The notes beneath the pieces are model-generated. The model did not search any database. It was given only the letters and a program-made list of their open reading frames with translations, and had not been told where the DNA came from. Shown one piece after another: positions 12,681 through 25,669 of a stretch of 64,000 nucleotides of DNA. The position numbers and the translations under genes are program-made. Position 1 is the stretch's first letter, and each line of letters opens with the position of its first letter. This DNA is from Sipunculus nudus. Taxonomy: Eukaryota > Annelida > Sipuncula > Golfingiida > Sipunculidae. The stretch is taken from positions 55,869,953 to 55,933,952 of the forward strand of contig CM049311.1 of the NCBI GenBank assembly GCA_026874595.1, in the 5' to 3' direction.

Positions 12681-12715
12681 GTAAAAAACAATGACAATGC
12701 ATGCACTATATTAAA

Positions 12716-14245
12716 GTATCTGATGGAGAAATCTTGTTTTGTATGATTTTAAAGAAGAAAAAATGGATGGGTTCAACGTTACGCTCTTGTCATAGGTCAT
12801 AATCCCAATTTTAATAGGCTTGGTCTCCAACCCATATATATAAATATATATATAGAATCGTGCACAGAGGAATCCGTCAAACAGTTTATGCATGAGCAGC
12901 AATATAACTCATGTATAGGAAGAAGTGATATTCAGACGGATTACGCCATTAATCTTCTGTACAGGATCCATGGAGCTGTCCAACAACTTTTTCGCCGATT
13001 ATGAGAACAATTCATTCAACCCTGGAGCACCCTGGAGCTCCCTAAGATGTCTTTTCAGTTTAATGTGCTTTTTATTCAAATTGAGGAATTGTAAACGAGT
13101 AACGGAGTAAAGGCCATGACGCTTCTTAAATAGGCTTCGTCCTTTCGCCCATATTTCACTGTACATCGGACTTCTGAAAAGGTCAATCAATTATTTTTAG
13201 GTTATGTCACAAAATGGAATTGTCCACGACTCCGCAGAAGTAGCGGCGCAACCATGCTGAAACGATAGTGTCCCCCAGCGGCCCGCGCATCCAGCAGACA
13301 GTATCCCCCGAACCTGCGGATACAATAATTATATATAATATGTTCTATGTATATATGTTACAGTCATTCTGTGAAATGATGCAGGCATTTCATGAAATGT
13401 TCAAACATTCAGGCATTTAGTGTAATACTGCATAAAAAGTGTCCATCCCACTAGGGCTGAGACGGGTACAACATGTTGGACTCGAGTACCCGATAGACAT
13501 TAACCGACTCGGACTTGAACTTCGTTACCGTGGCAACGCCGTAAAGATAAAACGGACATCAGTTTACCGATCCAAAATATGTATAAATTTGATATCGTGA
13601 CGGCTTAACCTTATCCCAAAGAATGAATAGATATATGTCAGAACAAGATCTCTGTTAATTTGACAAGTGTTTGTTGAGAGCCCTATGCCTGCAGCCTACG
13701 ATAATGAATAAATAGGCCTATAGGCAGCCCGTAAATTTGCAGTAATATTCAGACATGCATGTACGTACACGAGTGCTCGAGTCCAAACTTTGGACCTGGG
13801 TAATCGGTAAGTATTACCCTGACTGGAGTACTCGGGTATTCCATTCAGCCCTACAACCTACACATCGTCGTAAGAGATGACAACAACGGGAACATCATTC
13901 TTAGTTTACGAACTAGTCGCCAGATGTCACCGCTCTCTATATCGGATTTGCGAAGTTATGAACGCGAAATTGTAATTATTAATAAAAAGATTTTTTTTAT
14001 GATGTGAACTCTGGCCTGTGCACTAAGTAATAAAAATTTATTTCAGAGTTCGACAGCCCGAAGTTATACATTTCATATATTCTTTTATTTGACATCTGTT
14101 AACATTTTGAATAAAAATAGAATAGACAATTGCATTTAATTTACAAATTTTCCAAATTTAGATTTTTTTAGATTAATTGATAATGGAATAGGCTAAGCCT
14201 CATGTACTGATATTTATATCTCTGGTGTCAATATATATGTAAATG
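12716..14245. repeat. Segmental duplication, copy 2, interrupted at about 12836-13614
   Basis: The same order of blocks as 11575-12680, but split by about 780 bp of unrelated sequence. It retains the unoccupied site for the MITE found in copy 1 (near 14135-14150). The 780-bp interruption shows no clear inverted ends. Confidence 0.85.
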
Positions 14246-15950
14246 TGTAAATACATGTATCAAACAATGATCAGTTTTACCGAGGTATTAATTTGAAATG
14301 ACAATGCTCAATTTTATCCCCTTCAATCAACTATTCAAATATTCCAAATTTATTATTATATTTTAAACCTTATTTCACATCACACTTCTTTTTTTCAATG
14401 TTTTACGCTATTTCATGAGAATTACCCCCTCCCCCTTCCTTCACAAACACACACACACACACACACATTTATTTGAATCGGTGCACACCTGTTTCCGACA
14501 ACACCACACCATAGGTTAGGTTACAACCCATAAATTTTGGCCAGGCAGTTTTTTTTATCCTTTTAGGGGATGACTGAGATGAAAACATGCTAAAGGGGCA
14601 AAAAGTATTGCCAGAAGATTTTGTTTATTATTCCAGCCACAAAATTCGCCAAAGCACTGACCCTTTTGACATTATTTATAGGTGTACTTCAGTTACAGCC
14701 ACTTTTGAAATAGAAAATAAAAGAAAATATGGTTTATTTTTGGGTAAAAAAAATGGGATTACAAAAGATTTGATGCTATCCTTAATGTAAATTTGACCAA
14801 CAGTGCCGGACCAACATATACGGAAAAAGTTAGCGTTAGGGTAGAAACTTTAGAATATAAATTAGTGATGTATTTTTTATTCACAAGAATACTAAGCTCC
14901 CGAGTCAGCGGAAATCTTACGCTTCTTAAGAAGCTACTGATAAACAATAACAGCTGTTGTTACAAAATCTGTGACTGAGTATTTTTCATAATTGATTGAA
15001 ATTAAAAAGACTTCAATATTATTTACTCGGTCGTAACGATAAGTTTATTCACATTTTCCGTATAATATCGTTTTTATAAACCCCATTTGGTCTTGTCGTG
15101 CACGTGTTAGTTCAGGAAGCATATCTTTCAACCAGGATGCTGACTGACTGACTATATGAAGATGTTTTTGCTTTATCGAGCAGCTACAGGATGCTGTACT
15201 CTGGGACTTCAGCCCTGCGCGCTCCTTAGGCGTAAATTTTAATGGAGACGCCGCATGGGCCAAGCAGGAAACCGCGAGAGGCCGCCACAGTCATCACCGT
15301 ACCGGTGACCGGAGAAAACTACAGCATCCACACCCATAAAGCCCCGAGGCAGAACACTAGCCAGTACCGACATTAATGACAGTGATCCGCCAGTCAAGAG
15401 AGCAGAGTTCTTGTGAATACAAGACTAAGCGATCATTAGTTTCTTCACCAGCAAGCAACCTGGATGCAAATGTATTTTGCTATTAATTTATAACTGACAC
15501 TGAGTAATGTAATTAGACGCCAATTTTTCAAAAGATATGTATTCAGAAACGTTTCTTAGGGGTTTAAGACCAATTATTGCGGTCTGGACCCCCCCCCCCC
15601 CCCTTTCCGGACAGGGACCCTTCAAGATTAAATCGCCAGGCGAACATTATAGGAATATTCTAGTTCTGCTTTGTTAGAATCCATATTGTTATTCTTTTCG
15701 TTCTGCATTTTCTTATTGTTATAAATGTTTTTTTCCGTGTCTATGTTTTGAATTGTTCATTATGGGGCTGCACACACTGTTACGCTTCTTGTGGTCCATT
15801 TATCTCTGTGGTTTTGTTAATCTGCTTTAGTTTTCATGTAATTAATATCTGCTTTTATCAAAATTTCATGACAGTTCATCTCTGCATTTATTTATGCAGT
15901 GAGTGATGAGTCTTTCAGGGTTTGTGCACAGTCAATCACATCATCGCCCT
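14246..15950. other. Intergenic; (AC)n at 14447-14466 and a poly-C tract near 15589-15603
   Basis: The stretch 15100-15420 is GC-richer than its surroundings and has short open frames on both strands, but none resembles a known family and no convincing splice-bounded exon was seen. Confidence 0.5.
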
Positions 15951-15954
15951 TACT

Positions 15955-16480
15955 TAATGAGGATTTCTAAACAAGGCCTACAGGCAACCTGTGCAATGGA
16001 TACACATCAAGTATAATGCTTCCATGATAACATGCTTGACCATTATTTGAAAAGTACTTGCTTATTTTTCAAGTACATGTGTGACATGTAGAAGTACAAA
16101 GCAAGTACAAGCAAGTACTTCACTGCTGAAATACTGGCATAGATACACACAACACCCAAAAAAAAAATTGTAGGTGGCGCCACCAGTCTTATGTTTGAGA
16201 AAGCCATCGAATATGCATGGACATGCAAAATTTCAGGCAGACACTTGAATCCACTGTTGTGCTATGTGCATAGAAACCCAAAACCAATTGTAGGTGGTGC
16301 TATTCGAGATGTATGAACAGGCACAAAATCAGGCTGACATATAAAATCAATCCTGAGATAAAAAGCAGGTAAATACACTGTGCAAAAATTATTGTAGGTG
16401 GCACCACCAGTCTTTTATAGACGAAGTTATCCGGGGGTTTGTATAGACATGCACAATTTCAGGTTCTCAGTCAGGTGCAC
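15955..16480. repeat. Dispersed repeat modules with ggtggcgccaccag core
   Basis: Three degenerate modules, each with attgtaggtggcgccacca-like sequence (16166, 16290, 16394), followed by cgaatatgcatggacatgc and aatttcaggcagaca-like text. The same core recurs throughout the window. Confidence 0.75.
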
Positions 16481-18119
16481 TCTGATGAACAAGCTCAACT
16501 AAAGCAGGAAGTTGGCCCCAAGTGAACCGAAACTAATATGCAGATGCAGCTACTGCACTGAGTGAACTCTTGACCTGTATCTGGCTGCACTGACTGAACT
16601 CTTGACCGGTTACTTAATCTGATACAGTTAGCAATCTGCCAAAGCTATAAATTGATGCAGACTTAAACTTGGCCTGTTGCTAAATCTGTAATAGTTGTCA
16701 GTCTGCCAAGCTGTTTATAGATACAATCTATTTACACATACTGAAAGACTTTGGCTACAATGCTTTTTTCATGCTGACATATTCATAATTTTTTTGTACC
16801 AGAAATGTTTAGAATAATAAAAGCAAAATTAGAATACAGATATATTTTATTCATCGATTTACTTTAAACATCAGCTGGATATGGACACAGCTTATTTATG
16901 TTCAGCTCTGCTTATATACCCACAGAAACTCAGTCTGTTGCTACATTAAATCCAGAAGCATTGTTTACCAAACTATCTCACAATCCTTTCATTGTTAAAT
17001 GTCCAATAATTTAGCCAAACATCATTCAAGTTTACATAAACCATATAATACTTTTTGTTCAATGTTACAGAATTTGAAACAACAGTTTTCCAGAAGACTA
17101 TTGCAGCCCTCAGCTCAGTTTGATATAGGCTTACTTGGCCCCAAGGCCAACTTCAGTTTTCTGTGACTGTACCAAAAAACTCGATCCATTCTTATACAAT
17201 TGGGAGAACTCTACTCTAAGATAATTTTTGTGAAAAATGAAACCATTCGGCTTGAAAGTTTCATTATTAAACTTTTTAACGTAGAAGCTGAAAAGGAAAT
17301 ACGAGGTTTTTGTCCATAAAAACTGGCCGATGTATGCGGCGCCACAAAAACCTCAATTTCAAATACGAGATATGTGACAAACATTTGCACAAAACTTGGT
17401 TATGCTTTCTCTGTCGCTTTTGAGATTGTGATATCATTATGCTTACTTGGCCACATGACTAATATCAAATTCCTGTAACTCAGCCAAAATTCAGGAAACC
17501 AAAACCATTTGAACAAACTAGTGAAAGCTCGTCTCATGTGACAAACATTTGCATAAAATTTGGCGATGATAGCTCAGGCCATTTCTGAGACTGTTTCAGA
17601 GATTATTTTTGTGAAATACTGAACAATTTGGTTGGACAGTTTCGGAGAAGAAGATTTTAAAAGTTTTTTTGAGTCTTTTCTTTATCAAATCTAAGCAAAT
17701 AAAGATAGCAAAACAATAAGCAAAATCCGATAAGGTATAAGGTTTGACATGTGAATAATTCTTCCACAAAATGTGACACTGCTAGCTCGAACGGGGTTTG
17801 AAATAGCATGGGTTAACGTACGATGGACGACGTCGCGCCATCGCATAAGTTCACAGGTTCCCTAAAAATGCATAACTTCCAGATGTGCATGCAATGATTC
17901 CGAAGAAATTATACAAATGAATCTCAAAATTGGCATGGGAAAGCGGTTTGAATGGAGGATGGACGTACACTCATTTTATAAATGAATTATAGATGCCAGA
18001 GTATATTACCCTGCTCAATGGAATTTGTCATGACTGACGATTTCATGTGCTAACTAGTGGCCCATGGGCTATTACGCTCAGCTAAATTCAAGGAAGGTTG
18101 AACAATGAGCAAAATGACT

Positions 18120-18870
18120 GCCAGAGTGCCAAAAAATCATAAATTTTGTGAAGCGTCCTTAGAAATGTCTGGATTACGAGAAAACTCTCCAAGACGGATT
18201 GAAATGCCAAATTTCAGACAAATACCTTGAACCACTCCTAAAATATGAGCAATTTTCACCCAAAAAACATGTATGGATAGCCGCCACAAGAAAATTATTG
18301 CAGATGGGACCACAAGTCTTGAATACAATATGGAGGAGTCCAAGATCTTTGGGAATGCACCAATCCAGGCCAATACGGCAAATCACTAGTGAGAAAAGTG
18401 CTTTTCTGTCTGGCTCATGAGAAAACTTTCTAAGATGGATGGACATGCCAAATTTCATTCCAATATCTTGAACCATTCCCGAGATATGAGCAATTTTCAC
18501 AAAAAGCACATGTACGGATGGACGCCACAGGAAAATGATTTCATGTAGCTCCACCAGTCTTGTTTACGAGATGTAGGTGTTGAGGATCCATGAACATGCA
18601 CATATCAACCCCATACATTGAAGAACCACTAAGACGAACAGATGGCGAATGCACAGATGGACACAATGCAAAAAAAGTATTGTAGGTGGCGCCACCAGTC
18701 GCAATTATGAGAGAAAGAGAGATCCAAGGTCTATGGACATGCAGACTTTCAGCACAATACATTCAGCCACTCCTGAGATATGGGCTGTTATCTCAAAGAC
18801 ACCCAGATTCATACTGTACAGAAATGATTGCAAGTAGTGCCACCTGTCTTTGTTGGGCACAACAACATAG
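18120..18870. repeat. Degenerate tandem modules, about 140-240 bp each
   Basis: At least four modules share the order: atggacatgccaaatttca, then ccattcctgagatatgagca, then attgtaggtggcgccacca-like text and agtcttg. Divergence between modules is high, so the array is old. Confidence 0.75.
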
Positions 18871-18964
18871 GTGAAGGAACAACTTTGCAAGGTTTCGGAA
18901 GGATCGGACAAAGGGCCTCAGAGGAGTTCTCTGGAAACTAAAGCAGAGTTTTTCTATTACATTT

Positions 18965-19860
18965 TAATTATTCGGGGGGGGGGGGGGGGGGGTACTTACG
19001 AGACCCATAGCTTGGAGGATACGGGTAACAGAGACCTAATTTCATATTTCCATGGAGACTTTTCATGGACCTCCTTTGATGTCAAGTGAGAAGATTCCAG
19101 GTCCAGCGGTTACCATTTGTGCCCTGTTAACAGATGACATCTTCTTTGAAGGTATCAAAAATAGAAAAAAAAAAAAATAAAAAAATATCAAAATATACGT
19201 GGCGCCACCAGTTTGCAGGAACTGATGGAACACTCCATGATCAATATTAATGCATAGAATCATGGTGAACAATGCATTAGTTATTCAGATACTTGAGCTT
19301 TTGTATAACAATTTAACTTATTCTGAGGGGTACTTACGAGTCCCATAGCGTGGAGGATATGAGTAACAGAGAGTTATTTTCAGGTTTCCATAGAGACTTT
19401 TCATGGACCTCCTTTGATGTCATGTTAGAAGATACCAGGTCCAGCAGTTAATATTTGTGCCAACAGATGACAGATTCTTTGAAGGTATCAAAAATAGAGA
19501 AAAAATCGTAAAGATTTTAAAAATTTCGGTGGCGCCACCAGTGTGCAGGAACTGATGGAACACTCCATGATCAAAATTCATACAAACAATCTTGGTGATC
19601 AATGCAGTACTTATTTAGATACTTGAGCTTTTGTATCAATTTTTTTTATGCTTGGGGGTACTTATGAGACCCATAGCTTGGAGATTATGGGTAACAGAGA
19701 CCGAATATCAGGTTTCCACAGAGACTTTTCATGGACCTCCTTTGATGTCAAATGAGAAGATTCCAGGTCCAGCGGTTATGATTAGTGCCCTGTTTACAGA
19801 TGACAGCTTCTATGAAGGAATCAAAAATTGAGAAAAAAAATTCGTAAAAATTGAAACAAG
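18965..19860. repeat. Three tandem copies of a ~330-bp module with poly-G
   Basis: Each copy has gggtacttacgagacccata, then ggtaacagagacc, cttttcatggacctcctttg, gattccaggtccagcgg, and ends in gtggcgccaccagt...gcaggaactgatgg. The gtacttac landmarks lie at 18992, 19330 and 19658. Related copies lie at 21590-21870 and 42340-43215. Confidence 0.88.
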
Positions 19861-19981
19861 GGACCCACGGGTCACGGCGTTCAGCTGATTGTGACAGTTA
19901 TAACTTCATCACCATAGATTTTTAAAAGTTGCAATAAAAATAGTATCCTCAGTGCTCAGGAACTATATGGCTCAATGACTT

Positions 19982-19996
19982 GGGGGGGGGGGGGGG
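19982..19996. repeat. Poly-G tract (15 G)
   Basis: Fifteen G in a row, followed by aggggg. Confidence 0.9.
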
Positions 19997-20708
19997 AGGG
20001 GGAGAGTTACAACACCTTTGGATATAAATACAGAATACGAAATTAAAATCAATGGTGCTTACAGGGACTGGTGGGAGTTTCACATCTCTGCATATATGTA
20101 AAGGTTAAAATTTAATTTAAATGAAATTATTTTAAAATATTTATGTTAAATTCCATTCTACTGAGACAGGAACATATTGAACAAATATTTGCATAAGATC
20201 CTTTTTTTTCTTTTGTTAAGTCATTTTTTTAATTTTATAAATTTTACCATATATTTACAGTATATCATATATATCTGAATATTAAAATTGATTCACAAAT
20301 CTAAATTGCATCAACATTTTACACTTAATTTAGTCAGGTAACATCACATTATACACTCAGATATATATATATTTTTTTTAATAAAAAAATATTTTTTAAA
20401 TTTGCAAAGCAATAAACATATGAAAATAACACTCCAGAATTCATAATTTTAAATTTCACCTTTATTTATCCATGATTTGTTTCATATATTACCAAATTAT
20501 GTCTACTAATGGGTTAAATTATATTTTGTTTAATTATTTAAAAGGAAATAATTCCTTAAAAATGCTACATGAGAACGTTGCATCTGTAGAATTACTTCTT
20601 GAATTAATATTACAAGAAAAGTTGTGCACATTGGATCAAAAACAGCTTAACATTTACAGTTTACAATAACAAACCATGTATTGCAATATAATTGGTGATG
20701 GTGGTGCT

Positions 20709-20724
20709 GGGGGGGGGGGGGGGG
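20709..20724. repeat. Poly-G tract (16 G)
   Basis: Sixteen consecutive G within a gtggtgctgg...ggttagg context. Confidence 0.9.
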
Positions 20725-20984
20725 TTAGGGTATGGCCCATGTTAATAAGTGTATGTTTATTACAGCAGGGGTGCTCTGCCAGTGCTGCATCACAAATAAG
20801 GTTACCTAGGCAAGGCTGTAGTGAGCATGAGTGAGGTCTTGGATATACAAAATGCAAATACATTAGAGCATCTGAAAAACTTCAATAATTAGAATAGTTT
20901 TTAAGCTTTTACTTTCAAATTTCAGAATTCAACAGATTAAATCCACATGTACCCCGGCTATGAAAAATAAATTAAATAAACTTA

Positions 20985-21588
20985 TGAGAAAAAAACGTGC
21001 CATGGTCAAATTTGGGCAAAATTTAAGGTACCAAATTTATATTTTTGCTAAAAATTTAAAAGATTTGATCTAATTTTGGGTATACAATTAAATTTTGATT
21101 AATTAAAGTTATATTACTGAAAAAAGTCCCTAGCTTTAACATTTTTTTTTGGTGTTAAGTGACCAAATATTTTTCCTGATTTCTTAAAAAGTACAATATG
21201 TTTGGGCCCATAACTTTTTTAAATTATATAACACGGACCTAATTTCTGGCATGTACATAGGAACTATATAGAGGAATATTTATAGTAAATATGAGGAAAA
21301 ACAGATGAGTGGTTTTGATATTAGGCAGTCCTGAAGTGTGAAAATAGGTTTTTAACTAAAAATTGAGGTTTTTCCTTAATTTCTCAAAGTCGCAAAGACC
21401 CAGTTTTCGGCTTGGTAGGAGATCTTGGGGACATCAAACATAATGCCGAATTTAGGATTCCTAGGTATTACGGTTTCAAAACGTGCCACATCTACGGACA
21501 GACGGACGGACGGACAGACAGACGGCTGGACGGTCAATGGACCACGACTATAGCTCAGATGACTTATAGTCAGCTGAGCTAAAAATAC
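20985..21588. repeat. Dispersed repeat family ending in an AGCTCAG/CTGAGCT hairpin, copy 1
   Basis: Starts near aaaaaaacgtgccatggtca and contains gtttgggcccataac, aatttctggcatgtacatag and tcggcttggtaggagatctt. Ends with tagctcagatgacttatagt followed by cagctgagctaaaaat, a stem of 8 plus 5 bp. Other copies: 26708-27090 with 29538-29768, 31250-31760 (divergent) and 31915-32523. Confidence 0.88.
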
Positions 21589-21589
21589 A

Positions 21590-21900
21590 GGTGGCGCCAT
21601 CAGTTTGCAGGAACTGATGAAACACTCCATTATCAATATTCATTCAAAGAATCATGGTGATCAAGGCAGTAGTTATTGAGATACTTGAGGTTTTTTGTCA
21701 AATTGTTGATTATTCTGGGGGGGGGGGGGGGGGGGGGGTACTTACGAGGCCCATAGCTTGGAGAATATGGGTAACAGAGACCTTATTCCAAGTTTCAAAG
21801 GAGATTCAGAGAAGTCCACGTCCAGTGGTTACGCCCTGTTAACGGACGGCCGGACGGGCAAAGGATGATTGCTATAGCTCAGATAACTTTCAGTCAGCAT
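21590..21900. repeat. Partial copy of the poly-G/ggtggcgcca module
   Basis: Contains ggtggcgccatcagtttgca, a 22-G tract at 21717-21738, gtacttacgaggcccatag and a degenerate tagctcagataact terminus. It directly follows the hairpin end of the previous repeat. Confidence 0.8.
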
Positions 21901-22379
21901 AGACATGACTCGAATCTAATTTACTTAACATAAGTACAAATTTAATGCTTATCCACAAAGCCTTTGTTGAATATCTATTACTTATGTCTAACTCTAACTT
22001 ATTACTTTACAGCTCCCAGCATCAATCCTATCCATTTGACCAGTGTCTTCGACAGTTCTGAAGAAACTGGTTGGGCCAATTTTCTTTAATTTATGCAATA
22101 TGGGGGATAAAGTGTACGTTCCGTCATTGTCTGGACTTGCTACACCATGATCTCAAAATGTCCAAATCTCCAAAGGGATAAACACACACAAACGGACCTA
22201 AAATGATCACAAAAAACAGGTAGCGCCACCAAATTTGATTTGCGATACATTTGACCCAAATATACAAAGATTTGGAAAAACTGTCTGGCAAATGTTGAGA
22301 AACTGACTGTGGCTGTTAAAAGACCGACTGACGCAGCGACACGGGGAGATATGGCTCACAGGTGAGCCAAAAAGCAAAA

Positions 22380-25300
22380 TACCATCTACTTAACAATTCA
22401 TTTAATTCAAACAGTTTTATATTCGAATCATGATATGTCTAAGGCTGTCTGTGTCTTGAGACCAAGGTAATATTTACAGGTTAAAATAGGTCTTAATTGA
22501 TAGAGAAATGGTGCCCTTGATTTCACTACGGGACAAGGCTTTGGTTTCTCAAAAGCGACCTTATCAAAGAAACACACAAGTTCACATAAGTTATAGTGTT
22601 CAAAAGAAATCCAATATTTCCGCAGATTACTCCCTGAAGATCAAAGCCATCAGAAATTCGCAGAAATTTTGGTTGCTTTGACTTAGAAAATAGGATCAAA
22701 GAGTTTTCGAACTCATCTGAATACGTTGAGACAATATGTGTATAAAATTTGAAGGGAATGCGATACTTAAAATGTAATGGTGTTCACAAGAAATACCATA
22801 TTTCCACAGATCTGGCCTTAAAGATCAAGGTCATTAGTTTTCAGACTCGGAGATCTTAGTTAAAAAAAATTTGTGTATCAAATTGGAGGAGATATGCAGC
22901 AACTAAGAGAGACATTTAGAGTCTGAAAGCAAGGCCTGACACGGTTCCTATTTCCATATTATGGTCTGGGTTACATGGTTGGCAAGCGATGGCGGACTGA
23001 CGAACCCTGACCTCATACCTACATTCTCCGCATTGTAGGTATGAGTTTGTCCGGAAATCCGCCGATGGTCGGAATAACATCCCTGTAATCATGGTCTTTT
23101 ACGACGGAAAATGCATGTTCCGAAGAACGGTATAAACTTTTTCTCTCGCAAGTCTTTGCTAAACAGGTGCTCAAACAAGTTTTTGTTCCGCAAATCGGAG
23201 AATATTGGTCACAGTGAGCTTATTTTGGATTTCCAATTGACAAGGGAATCATGTTAATTTAGAAAGTTCCAAGGCCTTATATGGTAACAATTTTTGCCCT
23301 GAGAAATTACTTAGGTGAAACATATTCTGCAGTTACAAAAATTCACACATTGAATTAAAACAATGTAATGAGTATTTTTGTTTCTGTATTTTTTTTTTAT
23401 TTTACATAACATTATTACAAAATACTTTGTTCACCTTGATAACTTTACAAGAACACAAGCACAAATTGATGCCACACATGCAAGCTTTTGACAGATCCCC
23501 TGCTGACTATATTTTTAACATCAATGGGTATTATTAAGAACATATAAACTTTATTTCCAGACAGTCACAGTCAGACAGGTTTGTGTAATATTACAACCAG
23601 ATGCAGTCATAAAAATGTGCACTGCACCATGATTTTCTGAGGTGACATGCATTATAAAATATAATAAATATTCCCGCAAAGCCTTGCAGTAATGAGCCCT
23701 TTCTGTCATAAACACTTGTAATATGAAAACTGCACCTGCAGCCAAGGTTGTTAATTTAATACAAATCACTACAAACAATAACCTACAATGACAGCTGACA
23801 TATTTACATTCAACTAATGAAATTGAGGTAAAGGCTGCTGTACCCCAGTTTATAAGTAACATTTAATGTTGCCACTTCAAAATGTTAAATTAAATGAGTG
23901 ATAATTCCAAAACTGTAAAATATTCCCTTGTAATTTTCTATTATTTTGTGGTGTCAGTTTCCTTTTTCTGCATATTTTTATCTAAATAAAAAGTTCACAT
24001 GCAGAGTATATTACAATTAATTCAAGAAGTAAACATCAACTCCATATACAAGACCTTACACCACATGTAACACATACATGTTCCCAACTTATATGGACAA
24101 GAGAAACATTTTCCTAAAAAATATACATCCCAAATCTTTAAAGCACAGTCTCAACATGCAATAAAACAATGATAAGACCTGAAAATTAATACAGGAAATC
24201 AGATAATCCTTTGTTAACAGGTCGATTTAGCACTTGCATAATCAACATTAACAACGGGGGCCTTGCATGAATAAATGTAATGTGGTATCTTCCATCTGGA
24301 ATAATTCATGGATGTTCAGCTTAAAACTGTGCATGGAAATCTAATGATGAGTCACGTGCCTCCTCGTTCACAACACTGTTCTTTTTTTCCCCATTAGTTA
24401 AATTCTGATGTTCACATAAATTTTAGCACCAAATACTTCATAAATTATCACCAAAAAATGAAAGGTAAAATGAGAAATTCTTAATGTTTCTTCATATGGA
24501 ATAATTTATGGACAATTAGTATATATGAAGAACAAAATACTGAAATGAAAATATGTAACTGTTGTGCTGGATTCAGCATGGGAACTGATGAATAAGGCAG
24601 TTGTTGTTGCCATGACCTGGTGAAGAGTTTTTGAAGAACCAAGCCTTATTTGGTATCCATATCAGTTGGCACTTATAACTGCATTCAACAACAAGTTCCC
24701 ACAACGCCTTGAGTGATATCTTTCATGAGGTTCACATCTCCGCCAGAATTTAAGGTAATTTGATACTTGTACCTGCAGTAGTATATGCTCAAGCCTGTGG
24801 TCAAATACCAAAATTCACGGAATCATAGGCACACAGTTCTGATATCTGTGTAACTGTACAAAAACTTGTATTAAAGGTCATTCAGGAAATGTGAAATACT
24901 TACTAATAGTACAACTAGCAAAACAGACAAACGGTGATACAGTATTAATAACAAAGCTAACAGTTTCAGGTAATGTAATACCATTATGTTCTCTATCACC
25001 TAAGTAGCCATATTGAAGGTAGCAATTAGAGTCAAAGGATAGCAACAAAGATGGTATTGACGGCAACATTCTGTGCACAATAATGCCAGTGTTGGTAATA
25101 TACTATCCATATTGAGGAATTATTTGAAGGTAATATATTACTCACAGATATAACAAGTTAAAGTTAACTCTGTATCAATACATCAAAGGCCAAATGCAAA
25201 GATATCATAATTAATACCAAACTGAGGCAAAGTCTTCCAGGTCCTGTTCTACCCATACTAAGGCCTGCTGTTATAGGTAATATAATACCAATACTGTGCC

Positions 25301-25470
25301 CAACTGATAAAGGTAATACAGTGCCAAAGAGTATGTATTGATTTTTCTCAAAGATTTGCAGTGCTTGATCCTGTCTCTGTTGATACATGTATGGATTTTT
25401 TTTTCTCCGATAAGCAGTACTTGATCATGTCTCTGTAGGTACGTGTAGGTAATGTCAGTCAGACCTGTCC
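22380..25470. other. Downstream of cdc37; no gene recognised
   Basis: AT-rich. 22480-23330 still resembles degraded repeat text. From about 23400 to 25470 the sequence looks single-copy and may include the cdc37 3' UTR. TGGTAATA/ggtaat-type short repeats occur at 24960-25320. No other coding exon was seen. Confidence 0.5.
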
Positions 25471-25471
25471 A

Positions 25472-25669
25472 TCACTTCTCAGGATCAATGGATTCATAAA
25501 CCTCTTCATCAGGTGCAACAGCTCCACCCGCAGCCTCTTTAGCATTAGGGACCCACATCCCGGAGTCCACACAGCGCTTCATGTGGTATTCTGCATCTTT
25601 TGGGTTCATTTTCAACAATACTTCCTGGAGACGACTGAGGTCCTTTGATTCAAAACAATCTTGTAGTTC
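25472..25669 (-). CDS. cdc37: cdc37 coding exon 11 with stop codon
   Basis: Residues 305-369 and [23 protein letters not shown], then [20 protein letters not shown], with an acidic tail ending SIDPEK. The acceptor ends atttcag. The C-terminal tail is shorter than in vertebrates. No clear polyadenylation signal was assigned. Confidence 0.96.
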   Translation of the reverse strand, partial: ELQDCFESKDLSRLQEVLLKMNPKDAEYHMKRCVDSGMWVPNAKEAAGGAVAPDEEVYESIDPEK